Shown one piece after another: positions 10,513 to 21,515 of a stretch of DNA of 64,000 bases. The position numbers and the translations under genes are program-made. The DNA comes from Scleroderma bovista. Lineage: Eukaryota; Basidiomycota; Agaricomycetes; Boletales; Sclerodermataceae. The stretch spans positions 1 to 64,000 of the forward strand of contig JAYMGJ010000542.1 of NCBI GenBank assembly GCA_037178675.1, read 5' to 3'. Position 1 is the stretch's first letter. Each line of letters starts with the position of its first letter. The notes beneath the pieces are model-generated. The model was not told the origin of the DNA. It made no database searches and worked only from the letters and a program-made list of their open reading frames with translations.

Positions 10513-13500
10513 CTACATAGACGCGAGTGGTCCGGGTTTGTCCGGGTACCGGACATGATAATCTTCTAACAGTTCCGTAGCGTTGCCTAGTTCCGTGGCG
10601 AGTAGCCATGACGTTTCTTCGTCAGTTCCTTCGTAACCGGACCAACGTACCAAGTACAGCAGTTTGCACGATTTTCGTCGACGGTCAACCTTGGAGTCGA
10701 GGATCTCAGAGATCTCGAATTCCGGTTCACCATCTACTTCAACTGGTGGCGGAGGAGGCTGTATCCGGTCCGGTATAGTATTGGGTATGGCCGGTTCGAG
10801 TTGGGAGACATGGAAGATGGGATGAACGGCGCACATGGAATCTGGAAGGCATAGCGTAAAAGAGAGAGAGCCTACTTGTGCTATGATAGTGTAGGGCCCA
10901 AGATTCTTTTCTGATAGCTTTTTGGATGGTCGAGTAGACCAGAAGTATTTGGCTTTCACATATACTTGGTCGCCAACCTTGAAGTCCGGTGCCGGAGTAC
11001 GTTTGGCATCAGCCGGACCTTGGTAGCGAAGTTGCGCGTTGGCCATTTCTTCTCGAAGGTATTGGTGCAGCGACTCGAGGTCGACTGCGTAATCACGAGC
11101 CCGTGCGGAGGTCATATCTCGTTCTGGGTAAACGGAGATGTTAGGGTGGTAACCTTTGTTGGCAAAGAAGGGTGAAACTCCGGTAGTAGCACTAGGTGCA
11201 TTGTTGTATGCGAACTCCGCCAATGGGAGTAGGTCCGCCCAGTTGTCCTGCTGGTAGTTGCAGTAGATTTGGAGGTACTGTTCGAGAGTCTGGTTGGAAT
11301 GCTCAGTCTGGCTGTCGCCCTCCGGGTGGTAACCGGAGGTGAAGTGGAGGCGCATGTCGAGGGCCTTTCCGAGTGACTGGAAGAAGTGAGAGACAAACTC
11401 TGTACCGCAATCTGAGGTGACGTGGGCGGGGACACCGTGCTTGGAGAACACGTGGAGTAAGAAGAGCTTTGCGAGCTCCGGACTAGTGATGGTGTCATGA
11501 GTAGGGATGAAAATAGCTTGTTTAGAAAGCCTATCTACTACGACCAGGATAGCTGTGAATCCGGTAGAGGCAGGGAGCTGCTCTATAAAGTCCATGGATA
11601 TGGAGTTCCAAGGTCTCTCCGGGACAGGGAGCTGTTTTAGTAACCCATAGGGTCGATGGCGCGGTGTCTTAGCTTGAGCGCAGGAGGTGCATGACCGGAC
11701 GTAATCCTTGACGAAGGTCCGGAGGCCAGGCCAAGTATACTCACGCCGGATTAGTTCTAGAGTCCGGTTTTGCCCAAAGTGACCAGTGAGTGGGTGATCG
11801 TGTCGATACCGGAGTACCCGGAGACGGAGGTTATCCAAGTCTGGTACGTATATGCGACCGTCTAGTCGAAGGAATCCAGCCTCATCTGTGGACCAACGAG
11901 AGTCCGGTGGATCTGCGAGGTGGGTCTGGGCAATGGGATCAGAGGGTAGTGCAGAGAGGATGTCGCTATGGAGTGTTTCCACGTCCATGATCACGACTGC
12001 ACGGAGGACCGGAAACTCTAGGTAAGTAGCGCGAAAAGAATTAGAGAGCTGTTCTTGAGTGAATACCGGCCTAAGGTTTTGGGGGTTAACCCGGGTGTAG
12101 CCACTATCCCCCTCTTTGGGGTAGACGTCCCATCGTCTAGTGAGAGCGTCCGGCTTGGCACCGAGTTTTCCGGGACGGAAACGAATGACGAGGTTAAATT
12201 GAGACAGAAATTCAGACCACCGGGCTTGCCGGCGGGAAAGTACTTTTGAGGTGGAGAAATACTCGAGGTTTTTGTGGTCCGTGACGACATCGATAGGAGA
12301 GGCGGAGCCTTCAAGATAGTGGCGCCAGTTCCGGAAAGCTTCAAAGATAGCAAGCAGTTCCTTATCGTGGGTGTTGTAGTTTAACTCCGGAGCAGTCAAG
12401 GTCCGGGAGTAGTACGCGACCGGACGGATCTCTCCGTCGGCACAGGTAATGGACAAGATACCAGCGACAGCGTAGTCGGAGGCGTCAGTTTCCACGATTA
12501 TAGGGGTATCCGGAATGAAGTGAGTGAGAATGGGCGCAGTGGTGAAGGCATGCTTGAGAGCATTGAAGGAGCGTCGACAGTCATCGGAGAAGTTCCAAGG
12601 AGCGTCTTTCCGGGTGAGTCGGGTAAGAGGGACCACGATGTCGGAGTAGTTGAATATGAACCGGCGGTAGAAATTGGCAAACCCTAGGAAGGACTGGATG
12701 TCCTTTACCTTTCGTGGTTCAGGCCAGTCGGAGATGGTTTGGATTTTGTCCGGAGACATAGTCAATCCTTCCGGAGATAGGCGGTAGCCAAGGTATTCTA
12801 CCGAGTCCGAGTGAAACTCACATTTCTCCGGCTTGGCGAAGAGGCCATGCAACCGGAGTCGGCGGAGGACTTCCCGGACGTGCTGCTGGTGGGACTCCAT
12901 ATCCTCGGAGTAGATGAGGATGTCGTCGAGGTACACGACGACGCAGACATCCAGCATGTCAGCAAAGATGGTGTTGACAAAGCGCTGGAAGGCTGCTGGG
13001 GCGTTAGTGAGGCCAAAGGGCATGACTAACCACTCGTAAGACCCATAGCGCATACGGAAGGCGGTCTTCCACTCATCGCCCGGAGCAATCCGGACTAGAT
13101 GGTACGCGTGCCGGAGGTCGATCTTTGAGTAGATCTTAGCACGGCTAGGGGAGTCTAATAGATCAGAGATTAGGGGGAGTGGGTAGCGATCCTTTTTGGT
13201 GATTTTATTTAGGCCTCGGAAGTCAACGCAGAGGCGGAGTGAGCCGTCCTTCTTCTTTACGAAGAGGACCGGAGCAGCGTGGGAGGAGGCAGTAGGACGG
13301 ATGAAACCTGTATTAAGATTCTCGTCGATGAAGGTCCGGAGAGCGGAGAGCTCAACCGGAGACAGTGAGTAGAGAGTTCCCAAAGGAGGGGAGGTACCTT
13401 CTTCAAGGTCGATCTTCAAGTCGTAGTCGCGATGCGGGGGAAGTTCAGAGGCCTTCGCCTTACTGAACACATCCGCATAATCGCGATACTCCGGAGGGAC

Positions 13501-14118
13501 GATGTCCAAGTCCGGCGGAGTAGAGGCAGAGGAAGAATGAGCCTTTGCTGTGTCAGAAGGACGCAGCTGAAGTTGGTATTTGGTGGATCCCTCTAACTTG
13601 CACGCACGCATGAATGCGGCTGCGTTGATCAGAGAGATGTGCGGAGGGGTGCAAACCGGAGTGTCGACAGATGGCGCTAGGCCGGGGTCAGATTGGCTGG
13701 AGAGGCCAGAGACAGGGTTACCGGACTGAACCGGAGAGGGGGCCGACGGGGGCGCTAGCAAAGTTGGTGCAGGGGTCCGGAAAGTTAAACTGCTCAGTAC
13801 CCAGTCAATCAACGGATTGTAGCGGGTGAGCCAGTTATGTCCAAGGACAATCGAGCATTCAGAGTCTAACGGAGTGAGGTAAAAAGTCATAGGGGTGACA
13901 TCACCGGATGCGGGGAATTTCACTGATATATCGACAGCTTGAGTGATTACAAAGTTTGATGTACCGTCAAAGAGCCGGAGAGTAATCGGAGGAACGGAGT
14001 AAGTGGAGATATTGTTTTTGTGCGCGAATTGTACATCTACAAAGCAATGCGTGGACCCGGAGTCCACAAGAGCGCGGGTTTTAGGTAAGTCAAATGATAA
14101 GAGGATAACATGTGGCAT
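10513..14118 (-). CDS. pol: Chromovirus (Ty3/gypsy) Pol polyprotein: protease, RT, RNase H, integrase, chromodomain
   Basis: A single open frame of 1201 residues. In order: retropepsin (ALVDSGSTHCFVD, residue ~16), reverse transcriptase with VVYLDDILIYSED (~395), RNase H (ETDASDYAVAGIL, ~543; VVTDHKN), the integrase HHCC finger (HPLTGHFGQNRTLELIRREY to SCTSCAQAK, ~776-820), the D-D-E core (SMDFIEQLP, TSDCGTEF, GDSQTEHSN), and a C-terminal chromodomain (EFEISEILDSKV..YLVRWSGYEG..TSWLL, ~1120-1180). The chromodomain marks a chromovirus; in that group it targets integration to modified chromatin. No stop or frameshift is seen, so the polyprotein could be active. The frame continues upstream of the first Met to the gag end, which fits synthesis by -1 frameshifting from gag rather than by its own start. 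Confidence 0.95.
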   Translation of the reverse strand: MPHVILLSFDLPKTRALVDSGSTHCFVDVQFAHKNNISTYSVPPITLRLFDGTSNFVITQAVDISVKFPASGDVTPMTFYLTPLDSECSIVLGHNWLTRYNPLIDWVLSSLTFRTPAPTLLAPPSAPSPVQSGNPVSGLSSQSDPGLAPSVDTPVCTPPHISLINAAAFMRACKLEGSTKYQLQLRPSDTAKAHSSSASTPPDLDIVPPEYRDYADVFSKAKASELPPHRDYDLKIDLEEGTSPPLGTLYSLSPVELSALRTFIDENLNTGFIRPTASSHAAPVLFVKKKDGSLRLCVDFRGLNKITKKDRYPLPLISDLLDSPSRAKIYSKIDLRHAYHLVRIAPGDEWKTAFRMRYGSYEWLVMPFGLTNAPAAFQRFVNTIFADMLDVCVVVYLDDILIYSEDMESHQQHVREVLRRLRLHGLFAKPEKCEFHSDSVEYLGYRLSPEGLTMSPDKIQTISDWPEPRKVKDIQSFLGFANFYRRFIFNYSDIVVPLTRLTRKDAPWNFSDDCRRSFNALKHAFTTAPILTHFIPDTPIIVETDASDYAVAGILSITCADGEIRPVAYYSRTLTAPELNYNTHDKELLAIFEAFRNWRHYLEGSASPIDVVTDHKNLEYFSTSKVLSRRQARWSEFLSQFNLVIRFRPGKLGAKPDALTRRWDVYPKEGDSGYTRVNPQNLRPVFTQEQLSNSFRATYLEFPVLRAVVIMDVETLHSDILSALPSDPIAQTHLADPPDSRWSTDEAGFLRLDGRIYVPDLDNLRLRVLRYRHDHPLTGHFGQNRTLELIRREYTWPGLRTFVKDYVRSCTSCAQAKTPRHRPYGLLKQLPVPERPWNSISMDFIEQLPASTGFTAILVVVDRLSKQAIFIPTHDTITSPELAKLFLLHVFSKHGVPAHVTSDCGTEFVSHFFQSLGKALDMRLHFTSGYHPEGDSQTEHSNQTLEQYLQIYCNYQQDNWADLLPLAEFAYNNAPSATTGVSPFFANKGYHPNISVYPERDMTSARARDYAVDLESLHQYLREEMANAQLRYQGPADAKRTPAPDFKVGDQVYVKAKYFWSTRPSKKLSEKNLGPYTIIAQVGSLSFTLCLPDSMCAVHPIFHVSQLEPAIPNTIPDRIQPPPPPVEVDGEPEFEISEILDSKVDRRRKSCKLLYLVRWSGYEGTDEETSWLLATELGNATELLEDYHVRYPDKPGPLASM

Positions 14119-14222
14119 AAGGGAGTTAGGGTCGTAAAGAGCGGACGCGTTGAGGCGAGCCTCCTTGGGTGCACTTCCGGAGTCAACGCAGCTCGCCGGT
14201 TGTGCGGAGGGCCGGGAGCTGC

Positions 14223-15263
14223 TTACTCTTTTTTTGACTCGGAGTTGGCACCCGAGTTGGAGTCCGTCTTACCGGACTCAGCAGTGATGGCCGCAGCACG
14301 AGCCTTGGCCTTTTTGGTCTTCTTTGGACAGTTGTCCGCGAAATGACTGGTGCCTCCGCAGAACATGCAGAGGTTGTTGTCCAGACGCCGTTTGCGCTCG
14401 TCTGCAGTTAGTTTCCCGTCCTTACCAAGCTTGTTGGTTAAGTCCGGTCTGGAACCGGAGGAAGACTGGTTGCTGGTCGCTTTAGACGAGCCAGGGGAGT
14501 TGGCGGAGCTGGGGGAGTTTCCGGCCTTGGATTTCTCCTGACCAGAGTTGGATGAGTTGCCTCCGGAATTGGAGGGCTTGGTAGGGGATGAGGTGGACTG
14601 GGTCTTCGTCGTTCGAGAGATCTCGTCTTTGCGCTCCCAATAGCGCGCGTCGATCTCTTGACAAAGGGCCCTAAGCCCATGCAGAGTCAGGGGTTTCCCA
14701 ACTCGAGCTATCTCATCTTTTAGGCGGTCCGGGAGACCGGAGTAAAACAGTCGGCGGAGCGCGCCATCCCCGTAGTCTTGGACCTGCGAGGCAAGCCGGT
14801 TGAAGTCAACTATATACCACGTGACGCGGTGGGCATCCTTCATCCGGAGGTGCTCTAATTGATGCTCTGCATCAGCTATGGGGTCATGAGGGCCAAAGGT
14901 ACTCTGGAGCTCAGCGACAAAGTGGACCCAACTGTCCATCCAGAGTGGACGGTCAGCCGGATTACCAGAGTTGAGGAGGTCCGGTTCGAACCATTCTAGC
15001 GTCATTCCCTTTAGATATGACTGGGCAAAAGTTACCTTTGCCCTATCGAGGCGGAACACCTTGGCTCGATCCTGGAAACATAGCTCACACTGGACCAGGA
15101 AGGTCCTGAGCTTTTTGGGATCCGTGCCGTCGAAGGTATCCGGTTCGCGGACTTTGGCACGGGAGGAGGAAGAGTTGCTGGTCCGGCGGGAGGAGCGGGA
15201 GAGGCGGTTGACGGCGACTGCTAAATTGTGGAAGACAGCTAGACCAGGGTCTAGCTCATCCAT
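14223..15263 (-). CDS. gag: Chromovirus Gag (capsid/nucleocapsid)
   Basis: 346 residues from MDELDPGLAVF. The middle (REPDTFDGTDPKKLRTFLVQ to FTWY-like WYIVDFNRLASQV) is the retrotransposon gag capsid fold; the C-terminus has a Ser-rich stretch and one CCHC zinc knuckle, CMFCGGTSHFADNC (C-X2-C-X4-H-X4-C). Gag packages the element RNA in virus-like particles. The same frame is open upstream through an acidic Asp/Asn run and DLGHHESVSGDRFPYRRD to a TGA at 15,480-15,482, and beyond it again to MTMTTCSRAC at 15,671. The original protein was therefore probably about 136 residues longer and is cut by one nonsense change (CGA to TGA would explain it). The gene ends AAA AAA GAG TAA, overlapping the pol frame. 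Confidence 0.9.
   Translation of the reverse strand: MDELDPGLAVFHNLAVAVNRLSRSSRRTSNSSSSRAKVREPDTFDGTDPKKLRTFLVQCELCFQDRAKVFRLDRAKVTFAQSYLKGMTLEWFEPDLLNSGNPADRPLWMDSWVHFVAELQSTFGPHDPIADAEHQLEHLRMKDAHRVTWYIVDFNRLASQVQDYGDGALRRLFYSGLPDRLKDEIARVGKPLTLHGLRALCQEIDARYWERKDEISRTTKTQSTSSPTKPSNSGGNSSNSGQEKSKAGNSPSSANSPGSSKATSNQSSSGSRPDLTNKLGKDGKLTADERKRRLDNNLCMFCGGTSHFADNCPKKTKKAKARAAAITAESGKTDSNSGANSESKKE
14229..14235 (-). promoter_or_regulatory. Candidate -1 ribosomal frameshift site (A AAA AAA) at the gag end
   Basis: Read on the minus strand, the gag frame ends TCA AAA AAA GAG TAA. The seven A residues are in the A-AAA-AAA phase of a -1 slippery heptamer, three bases before the stop codon. Slipping back one base joins gag to the open pol frame (RVSSSRPSAQPAS..), which has no own start for its first ~40 codons. 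Confidence 0.6.
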
Positions 15264-15741
15264 GGCGTCGACGAAGTCGTCGTTGTCGTTGTCGTCATCG
15301 TTGTCGCCATCTCCGGGGTCGTCCGGATCACCTCCGGGTCCGTCCTCAGGGCCAAACCACTGGTGTCGGGCAGGTTCGCGACGTTCCGGAGTGGGGTCGC
15401 GACGGTAAGGGAATCGATCACCAGAAACGGATTCATGGTGACCTAAGTCTGCAGAACCATGAAGGCTCTGAGACGCAGCATCTCAACGCGGAGTCAAAGG
15501 CGCTGTAGGGTTTCGAGCTGTGAAGCTCCAGAATTGGCTAGCGGAAGCCGGAGGTTGCCTGCGGTTAGACAGGGCTTGACGGGCAGCAGAGAGGTGGAGG
15601 TCGTCTACTGCACCTGCTTCCTCAGCAAGTGCTGCAGCGGTACAAGCACGAGAACACGTAGTCATGGTCATAAGAGATAGAAACTAGTTTGCGTACGAGG
15701 TATGGAAACAATGAACCCACACAAGTGTGAGTCTGAAATAC

Positions 15742-16720
15742 TGTCAAGTCCGGGTCTACTCCGGTAGGGGGTCCGGTCAAGTCCGGACGAGCGCGGACGA
15801 AGGGAGAGGGCAGAGGGCTGGACAAGAGATTAGTCCGGCCGGAGTTGGTGACCGCTTGGATTCAACGACTATGTTACGGTCCGACTTTTTATCTTATCTA
15901 ATCTGTGATTAGATAGCGTTTATCTTATCTTAGTGTACAGCCTCTATCTTATCTACCTAGTCTAGACCTGTACCTCGTGCTGTACACGCTGCCACCCTTG
16001 ACATCATTACGCATAGCCTTAGTGATGTCATTACATAGCCTTCTACCTGCATGTAGCCTCATGGGTAGCCTCGCGTAGCCCTCGTGTATAGTAGTATATA
16101 TACCGTGCAATCCAGCACCCAGAGGCTCCCCATTCGAGCTCATCTTGGGTCTTTGCTCTAGATACTCGCGTCCTATCCTCTCAGAGCCTTAGCGTGTGGT
16201 TGGGTCCTTGGTGTTCTGCCTAGGGTCATCTCAGACTAAGGATAACGAGCGTTGATCCCTTGCGTAGGTTCCGGTCAAGAAGGAGATAGAGACGGAGACA
16301 GAAGGGAACTGGAGTAGTGACTAAGTTGATTTCAGACTGACTATACAGAATAAACTACGGAGTACTTATACTAAGTAGAAACTAGGGTCGAGTATATACG
16401 GTGACAAGTAAACAACCTAATAGCGGACAAGGAACGACCGGAGTTAGGACTAGGTCAGGTCCGATGAAAATAAAGCAGGTCCGGTGAAAATACTACAAGG
16501 TATGAGATATAAACAGAGCACGGAGAACTCACGGTACTACAGGGTTGACGGAGAAGTGAAGTAACGACTGGATAGGGATTAATGCAAAGGGTCGCACTTA
16601 GCGGAAGAGTATGTGCGCGTCTGGGACCGGAGTGACGCACAGAGGTCCGGAGTTGAGCTGTAGTGCTGCGATGCGACCGGAGTAACCGGGTATGATCCAG
16701 AGTTGGACATGGTCATAACA
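15742..16720 (-). repeat. Chromovirus 5' LTR, interrupted by a nested solo LTR
   Basis: On the minus strand it starts TGTTATGACCATGTCC at 16,720 and ends GGACTTGACA at 15,742. Without the 362-bp insertion and its 5-bp duplication it is 612 bp, the same as the other LTR, with only scattered differences. The very high match of the two LTRs points to a young insertion. The base pairs outside (GTATG at 16,721) do not match those outside the other LTR (ATTGT). Confidence 0.9.
15872..16233 (+). mobile_element. Solo LTR (362 bp) nested in the chromovirus 5' LTR
   Basis: The block starts TGTTACGGTCCGAC, ends GGGTCATCTCA and is flanked on both sides by GACTA (15,867-15,871 and 16,234-16,238). TG..CA ends plus a perfect 5-bp target duplication are diagnostic of a single LTR left by recombination of a full element. 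A TATATATA box lies near 16,090. The matching LTR at 8501-9112 shows the empty site. The strand is arbitrary. Confidence 0.9.
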
Positions 16721-16722
16721 GT

Positions 16723-17135
16723 ATGGATCGCAGTTGCAGGGTGTGCTGGGCAGAGGAGGAACATGGCCACAAAGTAGAAAGCAGCTGGAGTGACATGGAA
16801 GAATCTCAAGACCCAACTGCAAGACCTTTGTATTATTAGTGCTCTCATAGTTTGATTGCCAATAACATAGAAATGACTGCAAACAAATCAGAGACTATCA
16901 AAACACATTGAAAGAGGTCAAGGGAAGAACTTATCCAATGGACTTGAATAGAGCCCCCTGCAAAAATGGTGGCTGCAATGGCGCACAAAACTACGATGGC
17001 TAAAGTGACCACAATGGGCTGATACGATGCACAATACATTGCTAATATTACAATTATTCCAAAAAAAGTTTGGGGAACGATAATGCAAAAGCAAACATGT
17101 GCGACAACTATGTAAATGTCAAGAACTGTTCTAAA
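16723..17135 (-). pseudogene. Membrane-protein fragment (several TM helices), cut by the chromovirus LTR
   Basis: The minus strand reads TVLDIYIVVAHVCFCIIV, then FFGIIVILAMYCASYQ, PIVVTLAIVVLCAIAATIFA, and LIVSDLFAVISMLLAIKL, followed in another frame by FHVTPAAFYFVAMFLL. This gives four to five hydrophobic helices in the order seen in the C-terminal half of fungal seven-helix DUF6534-type proteins; that assignment is tentative. The frame is lost just before the chromovirus LTR border at 16,721, so the 3' end is missing. Confidence 0.4.
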
Positions 17136-18512
17136 CCGTTGTGAGCATCAAACCTCTCCTGGATGGTCGCATGTGGGACATTCAATGATAATACTGTGTC
17201 AAAATAACATTTCACACGGCATTGGGTGTTACACACCACCTTCAATCTAGATGATGTGACGTGGTGTTGGTCATATGAGTGTGACGCCAAAACATCTATG
17301 TCAAGATTGGCTATGAACTATTGCGGTATATATTTTCAAGCTGAACTGAGTTGATGCAGAGAACTCACCCATGCCAACATCCAAGACATGAACTGAAGGT
17401 TTGGCCATGAAATTGCCCGCCACGTTCCACTACCATCTGCACCCTGCACATATGACGCGACACTGAACCAGCCCCTTGAGTTCAGGTTCAAAGCGGAGCG
17501 CAAATAAGCTTTTATGAACATGTTGCCAAACCAATCAACCTGGAGTCAATGAGTCAATGAAACAAAGAAAAATTGCAACCTACCTGCGGTCCATTATACA
17601 TATGGAGGATCGGGTATCCCAATTGTGCATTCCACCCCGAGGTTCGCCTTTATATAGTTAAGGACGTCGGGGGGGATGCTTTGCATGGAAGCACAGAGAA
17701 TACCAAGGAAGTTTTTGGCCGGGTTGTCGATCAACAAATCTCTGCTTCGAGCAAAACTATAGTTGTTGAATGATTTGGCGACATCACTGATCTGTAGCTA
17801 TGTAAATCTAAGACATATTTCCATTAGCAGCCACAACTCACCACTGTCAGGAAGGCTTCTACAAATTTTGGATTTTGCGAATGGGTATCAACTTCGTAAT
17901 TCGAACTCAGAGTGATCTTCACTAGGTACTCAGCGTTAATAATGCACCCAATAAAGTTTTGCAAAACTTACAATTTCGCAAAGTAAAGCCTGGATGTACC
18001 AAGCGCCTTTCCAATGCTTCCATAAACAAGTCTTGGAAGATTGGGGGGGAAGTTGGCGACACTGTGGCAAACCATGACCAATGCTCTTGAAAAACGTCCA
18101 GGAAAATTTGTTTCCACCCAGGACACACACTGATGGAGGTTAAGAAGCCTCCTAAAATACAACATCACCATCAGCTGCTCAAAAGATGGTGGATCAACAT
18201 ACTTGATGAATCCATGCTTAATACCATTTGTATAAAAATTGTATCCTTGATCGCACCTGGATGAGTATTCCAGGGGATTAGCACATCTTGTAGTTCCAAC
18301 AGAGTGGGAACTGGAGCAACAATCACCTCCTGCGCTTGATCTGGAAGTTGGACAGATTCGTCTGGTGGAGTCAGGGGATTCGCCTGCAGCACTATTTGCT
18401 GCAACAGAGCTGTAGGTGCTGATATCAGTGTTGATTAAAATCAAATTAACACTGTACCTACTCAATCCAAGTTCAGCGTGGAGCACTTTGTCCAGAGCAT
18501 CAAGCGTGGTGG
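17110..18512 (-). pseudogene. Unrecognised multi-exon gene fragment, cut at its 5' side by the 2.05-kb repeat
   Basis: Coding-like exons on the minus strand are joined by short GT..AG introns. Visible parts in order are LDALDKVLHAELGLSRYSVN (next to the repeat border at 18,513), NGIKHGFIKYVDPPSFEQLM, LLNLHQCVSWVETNFPGRFS, NYSFARSRDLLIDNPAKNFL, IKANLGVECTIGIPDPPY and, after an intron at about 17,540-17,600, VDWFGNMFIKAYLRSALNLN and SWPNLQFMSWMLAW. I do not recognise the family. Frames change without clear introns in places, and the 5' end is missing, so it is treated as a gene remnant. It may be continuous with the membrane segment downstream. Confidence 0.4.
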
Positions 18513-20610
18513 TGTGAGTCAAAGTGTGGATTTGGGTCGGAGTAATAACCCAAACACAACACCAACAAAGGACTACGAAAATGTGCGAGTGGTGGTTTAC
18601 CTCCGCGGTGTCCAGAGAGGATGTACTGAGGAGGGGGGAAGGGGATCTACACCAACTGGGTGATGCAGACGATGATGCAGGATACTCCTTGGGTACAGGA
18701 GCAATAGATGACAAAGGGGATAGGAGTCTGGACTCTTCCTAAAGCCTAGGAAGTGTCAAAGCGGGGATTGGGGTGACTGGGACTGAAGTAGCAATACTAC
18801 ACCTAGAGGTTGGTGCAGCAAAGGGGCAAGGGGGCTCCTGACGTCCAGAAGCAATGGGATATGAAGGATAGACAGGCTAGACTCCGCTTGAGCCTAGAGA
18901 AATACTTGGACTTAAATAGATTGAATAAAACTTGAATATCAGAGTCTTTAGACCTTCACTGAAGCCTACAAGACTCAAAGAGCTGAGGGGATACTGACTG
19001 AGAGAGTCTGAGAGAGGGATAATTTCATGCAATTGGGTCTTTTCACTGGGCTGAGCCCAGGGGTTTAAATACATGGGGGGGCACAGCATTAAAGTACAAA
19101 AAGAGAAGGGAGTAAGCAGAATTTGTCAAGGATTGGTAAGGGATTGGTAAGAGCTTTGTAAGGGGTTTGTAAGCGATCAGTAAGCAAGGGATAAGCAGGA
19201 ATGAGTAAGCATAGGGAGCATGAATAAGCTGCTGAGTAAAGGAATGAGTAAGCTGCATGACAAGATTGATTGGTAAGGGAGTGAGTCATCAGCTGAGTTA
19301 TATACCAAAAATGCGAAAGGGATAGAGTAATACTGATGACAAGAGAGCATCAGTAAGCAAGGGATGAGTCACTGCACAGCAGAAGGAGTCATTGATGCAC
19401 AGCCTAAGAAGTTTGATGGGGGGCTGTGTACCATCAGGAATTTGATGGGACAACAATGGGGAAGATCTGAGATTAATAGGGGGATTGATCCGAGACAAAA
19501 CAGCCACAAGAAGGGTACCAGGGGTCCAGAGGTCTTTTGGGGGGTCAGCATACACTAAGGTATAGCGCATGTGTTCTAGCGCCACTGAAGCACAACCATG
19601 GGCTCCCTTGACGAGCTCTCTTCTGGGAAAGAATGAGAGAGGGTTCTTCTTCCTAATAGCACTATAAAGTTGGGGAATAACTGTCATGGTGCTGGGGGAC
19701 GTTGTCTGAAAGTAGGGAAGCGGATAGAGTATTGAATTCAACACATCCAGGGAAGCGAGACGAACGACAGAGGAAGATGGACATGGCAAGTATCTGGGAG
19801 GAAGGGACCATAGGCTGAGGGCTCAGGGGACACAGAGACGACCAGAGAAGACTTCTCAAGCTTGACAATAGACCTAAGATGACCAAAGTATGTCCTTGAC
19901 ACAGGACTGATGAGGAGAATGCGCTGACCGAGAACGAGAGGGACTGAGGGAGCAGGCTGGGAAGATATGTGCCAGGCAGTGCATGGAAACTCTGGGAGAG
20001 GCTGTCCTAAGAGCAGGACATAGTGGAGATCTGCAGCAATAGCGGAGAAATGATCCAGAGAAAATATGGACTCCATAGTGAGCGATGAAGCGAACGTCTG
20101 GATTGCGGGGAGAATATCTCCGTGGGAAATGAACAGATTTGTGTCGGAACTTGACAGGCAGATAGACCACATTCTAGGCTCTCTGACAGTATAGTCACAT
20201 GCCTGATAGCTTCAGAAATGATGGAGCTATTCAAAATACCGGAATGCCGGCACTGGGTGCCTAAAAATGACATTTGGGCACTAAAAATCATTTCTTCTCT
20301 TTCTCCTTCATTTCTCCTTCAATTCTTCGGCTTCTTTGATCATTCTGGTATGGGAGTTGGACTGCAGACATGTGCATTCCTTTCTCATACCACAATTGAC
20401 GTTATTCCTTCAGTTTTTTTTCTGCTTCTTGGCAGTTCTCGTGCGATAGATGACTGTCTGCATTGGCATTCATCTCTTGCATCAGGATAGTCTTCTTGTG
20501 CGATAGATGGCTACGATGAGGGTCCGTCGTGCTTATCCTTCACATAAGGATCATTCAATATAGGTGTTATCTTCCATGTTCACTGTACCAAACCTGTTTG
20601 GTGCATGACA
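18513..20610 (-). mobile_element. 2.05-kb repeat, copy 2 (inverted)
   Basis: This is the inverse of 4687-6731 with the same ends (TGTGAGTCAAAG at 18,513; GTGCATGACA at 20,610). It is 53 bp longer, mainly because of extra sequence around 19,200-19,260. The flanks (GGTGG / GCAGG) show no target duplication. The open frames inside match those of copy 1 in the same relative places but look non-functional. See copy 1 for the LTR argument. Confidence 0.55.
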
Positions 20611-21510
20611 GCAGGATCAATATTTCCATAGTTCGTGGACCAGGTGTCGAGCAACAAGTTGATCGTGTCAGTCATTGAGGTTAGCAGGAGAGAATGACAC
20701 TGACCAGCATTCCCTTTATGAACATGATTCAGATTGGTATTGTTATCCATCTATCCATCGCCTCATGGCTCGACTTAGCAATGCAATCTGAGCAACTCGG
20801 TGCAGCAGGCAGTGATGCGACTTTGACATTTGGGTAGCTAATGGGTCAGGACACTCAAAGGCGCGAGGAGAGCTGGCAGCACTACTACAAACAAAAACAA
20901 AAGCATGGATGTACTACGATACCCCTCAACAACTGAGACCACCTGAGCGAAGCGATCGTGTAACTGGCATAGTTCACTACTAATGCTACACTAACAAATG
21001 AATGGACATGAAAGAAGAGAAAAGAAAATTTAGGTGGAGTTTGAAATGGTTATATAGTGATAATGTCACACCATTACGTGCCTGCTGATAACATTACAAG
21101 CAGTGCAGTGGCGGTGCCCCACCGCATCAGAGAGGACGGTCACATCATGTGGCCGGGTGGGTGCCCTGGTCAGTGCCGGCTGCGGCGAGGTGTGCAGGGG
21201 CAAGGGAGGGGCAGGTGTGCTGCTATGGTAACTGCGTATATTGGGGAACAACTGTCATCTGGAAGGGAGAGCGAGCGAGCGGATAATGAACAAACAAACA
21301 AACAAACGTGACAAACACAACATGGGAAAGGAAATTACAAGCAGACTAAACGGTACTAGTAGTAGGTGGGCAGTAGTACTAGTAGTAGGATGTAGGGTGT
21401 ACTAGGCAGGCAGGCAGCTAGAACCAACTCAAAAACAATAGGAAAAAAGTAGAACCAAAGCAAAAACTGGGTGTTGGACGAAAGGATTGGGTGTGGCTAA
21501 AGATGACGAG
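20611..21510. other. Gene-free spacer with short repeats
   Basis: No coding region, RNA gene or known element is recognised. There is an (ACAA)n run at about 21,289-21,306, a doubled GTACTAGTAGTAGG word at 21,351-21,395, and a GGCAGGCAGGCAG run near 21,405. Confidence 0.5.
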
Positions 21511-21515
21511 GACTG

